DNA of 64,000 nt from Debaryomyces hansenii CBS767 (taxonomy: Eukaryota > Ascomycota > Pichiomycetes > Serinales > Debaryomycetaceae): NCBI RefSeq assembly GCF_000006445.2, contig NC_006044.2:930001-994000 (forward strand), given 5' to 3'. Both the position numbers and the translations under genes were made by a program. Numbering within the stretch: the stretch's first letter is position 1; every line of letters starts with the position of its first letter. Positions 59,389 through 64,000 of this stretch are shown here, one piece after another. The notes beneath the pieces were generated by a model, which saw only the letters and a program-made list of their open reading frames with translations, did no database searches and was not told the origin of the DNA.

Positions 59389-61125
59389 ATGTTTCCTACA
59401 AGGATGCCAAGGGGAAAGCTTAGGCTATTCGGTGTATTACTTTTGATAGTAGTACTCTTTTTTACCGCTCAACAAGCGTCAAAAGATAAATATAAATCCT
59501 TAAGTGACGCATTTACGAAGGTAGAGAAATATTCGCCTTTTAATTCACAGAAAAATGACAAAGCCCATCAAGAATTAGACTTAAAACTAAAGGTCGAAGA
59601 CTATAAGGAGAGTCCTGAACATGAATTTTGGGAGAAGATATTCGTCATTTTAAATAAGGGAAAGGCTGATATTCCGCAGGATGAGATGGCCTCAGCCATC
59701 CAGTATATTGAGAAATCAAAACAAAAGAAAGGTCAAAACACCAAAGACGTATTGCTTTCTAAAGCATATGTTTCCGATGAAGTGATAAAGGAATTTCAAA
59801 AGAAGCACAAAATTGTTTTGGATGAATTACCATCAAACCTCGAAGCTACCTATAAACCAAATACGAACGGAATTGTTTTTGTTGGGGGTGGAAGATTCTC
59901 ATGGTTAACATATTTGTCACTCTTGAGTTTACGGGCCACGGGGTCTGAAGTTCCAGTAGAGGTCATGATGCCGACGTATAATGATTATGAAAATGAACTA
60001 GAATTCTGCTCCGTAATACTTCCTAAATTGAACGCTGCTTGTGTTGTGGTTCCAAATAGTTTAGGTTCGGCCGTTATGCTTTCTTGGACTAAAAAGTTTA
60101 AATCATACCAATTTAAGTCTTTAGCGTTAATGACTTCGTCCTTTCAGAATATTTTATTATTAGATTCAGACAATATTCTTATCCAAAATCCCGACTCAAT
60201 CTTCGAGAGTGATTTATTTAAAGAATATGGTATGATAATGTGGCCAGATTATTGGAGACGTACAACCTCTCCAGTTTTTTATGATGTGGCTGGTGTTAAA
60301 ATTAACGAAAGAAAGAGAGTTAGGTCCAGTAGATTTTCATTAAATGTGGATAAATCTGAAGCAAATTTGGATGATAATGAAATGCACGCGGTTCCTTATC
60401 ATGACTTAGAAGGAGCTGTGCCAGATTTATCTACTGAATCTGGACAATTATTTATCAATAAGGCCACTCATGGTAAAACATTGCTATTATCGCTATACTA
60501 TAATATTTATGGTCCAGATCAGTTTTATAAATTGCTTTCTTTAGGCGCACCAGGTGAAGGTGACAAGGATACTTTTGCTACTGCCGCAACTGTCTTGAAT
60601 CAAAAGTTTTATCAAATCAAGTCTCATATCAAAACTATCGGATACTTTGAGGATGGAAATTTTCAAGGGGTAGCAATGGGACAAAAGAATCCAGTGAAGG
60701 ATTATGAGCTTTTCAAGAACAAGTTTTATGGACCTATAATGAAAGAAGAAAATAAAAACAAGCCTGTCAACGACCAAATAAATATGATAGAAAAATTAAT
60801 GAAGGATAATCCACTCAACTCTGATAAAATCCCTGTGTTTGCAATGCATTGTAACTTTCCAAAATTGGATCCATTGGATTTAATAAGGAGGGATAGCATC
60901 TATGATAAGGACAAAAATCAATTAAAATATAAGCTCTATAATGGATTTTCCTTCAGAAGAACAGATAACAAAAACGAACCAAAAATTGATTTTGAATTGC
61001 AGCAATGGAAGAACATACAAAATGTTATATGCAAAGAAAAGCTTTATTTTGTGCATTTCAGTCAGATTGATAATAAGGAATTGTGCAAGTTTGTTGATAA
61101 TCAGGTGAAATGGTTAATGAAGTAG
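59389..61125 (+). CDS. MNN2/MNN5-family alpha-1,2-mannosyltransferase
   Basis: A 578-residue type II Golgi membrane protein. A short basic cytosolic tail precedes a signal-anchor helix (about 12-28). A stem follows, then a catalytic domain (about 155-560) with GIVFVGGGRFSWLTYLSLLSLRATGS, the nucleotide-sugar DxD motif in LLLDSDNILIQNP and MWPDYWRRTTSP. These mark the Mnn2/Mnn5 (Candida Mnn21-26) enzymes that add alpha-1,2-mannose branches to N-glycan outer chains. Which paralog it is cannot be told. It ends 151 bp before LTR sequences. Start is ATG at 59389. Confidence 0.9.
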   Translation: MFPTRMPRGKLRLFGVLLLIVVLFFTAQQASKDKYKSLSDAFTKVEKYSPFNSQKNDKAHQELDLKLKVEDYKESPEHEFWEKIFVILNKGKADIPQDEMASAIQYIEKSKQKKGQNTKDVLLSKAYVSDEVIKEFQKKHKIVLDELPSNLEATYKPNTNGIVFVGGGRFSWLTYLSLLSLRATGSEVPVEVMMPTYNDYENELEFCSVILPKLNAACVVVPNSLGSAVMLSWTKKFKSYQFKSLALMTSSFQNILLLDSDNILIQNPDSIFESDLFKEYGMIMWPDYWRRTTSPVFYDVAGVKINERKRVRSSRFSLNVDKSEANLDDNEMHAVPYHDLEGAVPDLSTESGQLFINKATHGKTLLLSLYYNIYGPDQFYKLLSLGAPGEGDKDTFATAATVLNQKFYQIKSHIKTIGYFEDGNFQGVAMGQKNPVKDYELFKNKFYGPIMKEENKNKPVNDQINMIEKLMKDNPLNSDKIPVFAMHCNFPKLDPLDLIRRDSIYDKDKNQLKYKLYNGFSFRRTDNKNEPKIDFELQQWKNIQNVICKEKLYFVHFSQIDNKELCKFVDNQVKWLMK

Positions 61126-61276
61126 ACGCTACACACTGAAGTTTACTAATCAGTATTTCGTTCAAAATAAAGCAATCGTATACTAGATATGTTATTACTA
61201 AATAATTGTCTTGGAAGTTTACTTTCCAGATTAATAAATTTTATAGCAAAATACGTTAAATTAAGATTCACATATC

Positions 61277-61671
61277 TGTTGAAGTAAATTCTCGAAAGTA
61301 GCATACATTATCAGGTCAGTATCAGGTTAGGTAATCAGTCAGTCAGTTAATCAGTTAGTCAGTATCAATTATAATATATAATTTACTTAATCTCTATATA
61401 AATTCTGTATTCAAGGAGGTCCAAAGACCTCTTTATATAGTCCAATATTTCCACAAGAATAGGAGTACGCTTCCCGTTGTTTCCATTTAAACAGCGAATG
61501 GGAAGGCAGATATATGGAAACCGAAAGGCATTTTATCAGTGCCTTTCTTCCAAGAAAAACTACTATCCAATGATAGCTTCAACAATCATAAGGCGGGCGT
61601 AATCTTTATGGTATAACAATAGAAAGCCAAACGGCATTTTGGTTCTATTGAGATATAAAAGAATTTGCAGC
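61277..61671 (-). mobile_element. Truncated copia-type LTR (copy A)
   Basis: It begins TGTTGAAGTAAATTCTCG and is about 96% identical by eye to the first 238 bp of the next LTR, including the CAGT-rich run and the GAGGTC/GACCTC hairpin. The following part is diverged but keeps CTATCCAATGAT. It ends at GCAGC directly against the intact LTR, lacking the outer U3 end. In element orientation (minus) it lacks about 60 bp of U3. Confidence 0.8.
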
Positions 61672-62148
61672 TGTTGAAGTAAATTCTCGAAAGTAGCATA
61701 CATTATCAGGTCAGTATCAGGTTAGGTAATCAGTCAGTCAGTTAATCAGTTAGTCAGTGTCAATTATAATATATAATTTACTTAATCTCTATATAGATTC
61801 TGTATTTCAGGAGGTCCAGAGACCTCTTTATATAGTCCAGTATTTCCACAAGAATAGGAGTACGCTTCCCGTTGTTTCCAGGTAAACGGCCAATGGGAAG
61901 GCAGATTCATTAGATCTACGAGGCTTGTTATCTGTATTTATCATTCAAGATAAGGAGCTATCCAATGATAACTCATTATACACTTGAACAATTACAGATA
62001 AGCTTATCGTTATCATTTGAACAATGAGCCTTGTAGATATGGTATTGTATTCAAATAAAATAATCAGAATAACAATGTTTCGCAGCCAGTTTATATAAAC
62101 TCTCAATTAATTCTGACTTCGCATAAAATATACTAAGATATTTCAACA
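61672..62148 (-). mobile_element. 3' LTR of the copia-type retrotransposon (copy B)
   Basis: A 477-bp LTR bounded by TGTTGAA on the plus-strand left end and TTCAACA on the right, so it has TG...CA ends in both readings. Immediately inside the element (minus strand) is the polypurine tract AAGGGGAAG that primes plus-strand synthesis. The pol stop codon lies in its first bases. Confidence 0.9.
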
Positions 62149-63702
62149 CTTCCCCTTAATCCTAATTCTTGTCATTCCAGCAAGACTTCTCAAGTCCTGG
62201 AACTTAATCTTATTTAATCCTTTTGTAAGCATGTCCGCAATTTGTGTATGGGTGCTAATCTGACAAAGTTTAATTTGTTTCTTTATTATATGCTCTCTTA
62301 TGAAATGATGGCGTATGTCAATATGCTTAGTGCGCAGGTGAAATACAGGGTGCTCTGCAAGGAGTATACATGAGTTATCATCTTCGTGGATCGAGATGGG
62401 TAATTGTAATGGCACACGCATCTCGTCAAACAACATTATGATCCATAGCGCTTCTTTGGTAGCCTCACCCAATGCGAGATATTCAGCTTCAGTGGTCGAC
62501 ATTGCCACTGTAGTCTGTTTCTTGCTTTTCCACGAGATTGGAGCTCCTCCATATCTAACAATGTATCCTGTAATTGATTTCCTGTCGCTCTTGTCACTAG
62601 CCCAGTCACTATCACAATATATATCCAATGAGCTGTCTCCAGTATAATGGTGGCCGATATCTTGGGTTCCTTTAAGATATCTGAGGACATGTTTGGCACA
62701 TTTCATATGCATCTCAGAGGGTTTGGCTAGGTGTCTACTAAGTATCCCAACAGCGTATGCAATATCTGTTCGAACAGTAGTAGATGCAAATAATAGCTTT
62801 CCTACTAGAGAGCGGTACCTGGTGGCATCACATTCTTCTGTGTTGTCCTTGTGTAAGTCCTCTCCGGCCAATGTCGGAGTTGTCACCGTGTTTGCATCAG
62901 TCATTTCAAAGTCCTGCAAGACCTTTCCAATGTAGTCATAGAGACATATCTTGATACCATTGGTATCCTGTGCAATATTAATTCCTAGAAACTTCTTCGC
63001 AACCCCTAAGTCTTTCATTTTAAACTTCAGTGCGAGCATTTTCTTTACATCTTCAATTTCCTTCATATCCTTTCCTGATATAAGGATATCATCAACATAG
63101 AGGCCAATAATTATGTTCCCTCGAACGTATATGCCTAACTCAGTGTCAATTCGGTTGAACCTATGTTCAGCAAGAAAATCTGAAATTGTAGTATTCCAAC
63201 ATATCGGTGCTTGTTTCAATCCATACAACGATTTGTTCAACTTACAGACTTTCTCTGGTTCATTCTCATTAATAAATCCAACAGGCTGTTTCATATAGAG
63301 TGTTTCCTCAACAGTACCGTTCAAAAATGCGGTATCTACATCCATCTGATGGACAACTCTATTATCAACAGCACTGAATGCTAGAAGTAGCTTCACAGAT
63401 TCATATCTGATCACAGGACTGAAGGTATCCAAGTAATCTTCCCCTGGAACCTGACTGAAGCCCTGTGCTACTAGTCTAGCCTTGTATCTACCATCATCTT
63501 TCTTGGTAAATACCCATCTGTTGCCTATTGCCTTTCTATCCTTAGGCAACAGTACTAAATCCCATGTATTATTTGAGTAGTGAGCACTCATCTCACTATC
63601 CATGGCGATTTTCCATTTTTCAGCTTCGTCACTCAGCATTGCCTGTTTGTATGTTACTGGTACACCATTTTTCTTGGTACTAACAACATAGGCGTGTGAC
63701 AT
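62143..63702 (-). CDS. Copia-type Pol: reverse transcriptase and RNase H (C-terminal part)
   Basis: A 519-codon open frame from the first ATG of the surviving frame; the true polyprotein continues upstream. Reverse transcriptase (about 30-270) shows NRWVFTKK, KARLVAQGFSQ, QMDVDTAFLNG, LYGLKQAP and the active-site YVDD. The connection and RNase H domain (about 370-505) shows GYCDSDWA-type DIYCDSDWASD, SWKSKKQTTVAMSTTEAEYLAL and LRTKHIDIRHHFIRE. The protein ends in KGKC, encoded by the polypurine tract and the first codon of the LTR. An in-frame TGA lies upstream at 63766-63768, while the adjoining frame stays open toward the gap, so the coding sequence carries a frame break near the C4 run at 63744-63747. 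Confidence 0.85.
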   Translation of the reverse strand: MSHAYVVSTKKNGVPVTYKQAMLSDEAEKWKIAMDSEMSAHYSNNTWDLVLLPKDRKAIGNRWVFTKKDDGRYKARLVAQGFSQVPGEDYLDTFSPVIRYESVKLLLAFSAVDNRVVHQMDVDTAFLNGTVEETLYMKQPVGFINENEPEKVCKLNKSLYGLKQAPICWNTTISDFLAEHRFNRIDTELGIYVRGNIIIGLYVDDILISGKDMKEIEDVKKMLALKFKMKDLGVAKKFLGINIAQDTNGIKICLYDYIGKVLQDFEMTDANTVTTPTLAGEDLHKDNTEECDATRYRSLVGKLLFASTTVRTDIAYAVGILSRHLAKPSEMHMKCAKHVLRYLKGTQDIGHHYTGDSSLDIYCDSDWASDKSDRKSITGYIVRYGGAPISWKSKKQTTVAMSTTEAEYLALGEATKEALWIIMLFDEMRVPLQLPISIHEDDNSCILLAEHPVFHLRTKHIDIRHHFIREHIIKKQIKLCQISTHTQIADMLTKGLNKIKFQDLRSLAGMTRIRIKGKC

Positions 63703-63818
63703 GAAATAACCAGATCCTCTGACAACAAGCGAGGAGTCTGATTCCCCTATGCAGTGTTTCGTATTTCAGTTTCTTAGAAGGTTCAGTTTCTCCATCCGAC
63801 GATACTTCTGATCTTCTA
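63683..63818 (-). pseudogene. Upstream pol segment in a shifted frame
   Basis: The minus strand from the gap edge to a stop at 63680-63682 encodes a polar Ser/Glu/Lys-rich linker (DGETEPSKKLKYETLH). This is the kind of sequence expected between integrase and reverse transcriptase. It is one frame off the downstream reverse transcriptase, overlapping it at 63683-63765. Either the copy is mutated or the assembly next to the gap has an indel. Confidence 0.5.
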
Positions 63819-63918
63819 NNNNNNNNNNNNNNNNNNNNNNNNNNNNNNNNNNNNNNNNNNNNNNNNNNNNNNNNNNNNNNNNNNNNNNNNNNNNNNNNNN
63901 NNNNNNNNNNNNNNNNNN
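63819..63918. other. Assembly gap (100 N)
   Basis: Exactly 100 N, a conventional placeholder for a gap of unknown size, inside the retrotransposon. The 82 bp after it encode, on the minus strand, a polar Ser/Thr/Ala stretch compatible with pol linker, but continuity cannot be shown. Confidence 0.95.
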
Positions 63919-64000
63919 CAAGAAGGAAAGACATCATTATGGCTATCAGTAGCAGCTGCACAACCATGAGATACCGAGGCAGAAGACGTTTGGTGACCGG

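Larger units (their letters stand above)
61672..64000 (-). mobile_element. Ty1/copia (Ty5-like) LTR retrotransposon, partial
   Basis: The element reads right to left: reverse transcriptase, RNase H, polypurine tract, 3' LTR. Gag, protease and integrase, with the 5' LTR, would lie right of the window. The order (RT-RNase H adjacent to the LTR, no integrase after it) identifies the copia superfamily. A 100-N gap interrupts the pol region. Confidence 0.85.

Overview
This window is nuclear DNA from an ascomycete yeast of the CTG-Ser clade, most likely Debaryomyces or a close relative. The reasons are dense, mostly intronless yeast genes, AT-rich spacers, introns with GTATGT and TACTAAC signals, and a Ty1/copia retrotransposon. 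CTG codons also fall where homologous proteins carry serine (MCD4 codon 30, TRP3 codon 383). Protein identities below come from recognising families by eye. CTG codons should be read as Ser. Where an open frame extends upstream of the first ATG, the first in-frame ATG was chosen as the start. A 100-N assembly gap lies at 63819-63918, and both window ends cut through features.

Layout. 0-26.7 kb is a compact housekeeping block: an unrecognised C-terminal fragment, an RCF3-like gene, AIM14-type reductase, AIR1/2, TVP18, the YGR210C-type GTPase, SFH5, a J-domain protein, MCD4, TRP3, RFA3, DOA1, SAC1, a spliced YRA1-type mRNA export factor, a HOL1-like transporter, a dsRNA-binding protein built on a dead RNase III fold, and the mitochondrial phosphate carrier MIR1. 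26.7-33.3 kb is a gene-poor accessory stretch. It holds a secreted N-glycoprotein and three tandem copies of a seven-helix membrane protein gene, separated by 0.8-1.1 kb spacers. 33.6-40.5 kb holds RPA34, a putatively myristoylated protein of unknown role, a YER010C/RraA-like protein and VID28/GID5.

41.5-54.3 kb is rich in signalling and morphogenesis genes: a PKA catalytic subunit (TPK2-like), a Hal5/Sat4-type kinase, the PAK kinase CLA4, a WOPR transcription factor of the WOR1 type, and an F-box protein. Large spacers of 1.1-1.4 kb suggest complex promoters. 54.7-61.1 kb returns to housekeeping genes: TFA2, NTF2 (intron after a 7-nt coding exon), AIM21, CWC21 and an MNN2-type mannosyltransferase. 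61.3-64 kb is a copia-type retrotransposon on the minus strand. Its 3' LTR abuts a truncated older LTR, and its reverse transcriptase reading frame is broken near the assembly gap.

No rRNA, tRNA or CRISPR was seen. The least explained items are the catalytically dead RNase III protein with two dsRNA-binding domains, the mosaic tandem membrane-protein family, the repeated PxRSGxI motif in AIR1/2, and the repeat-bearing promoter of the WOR1-like gene.
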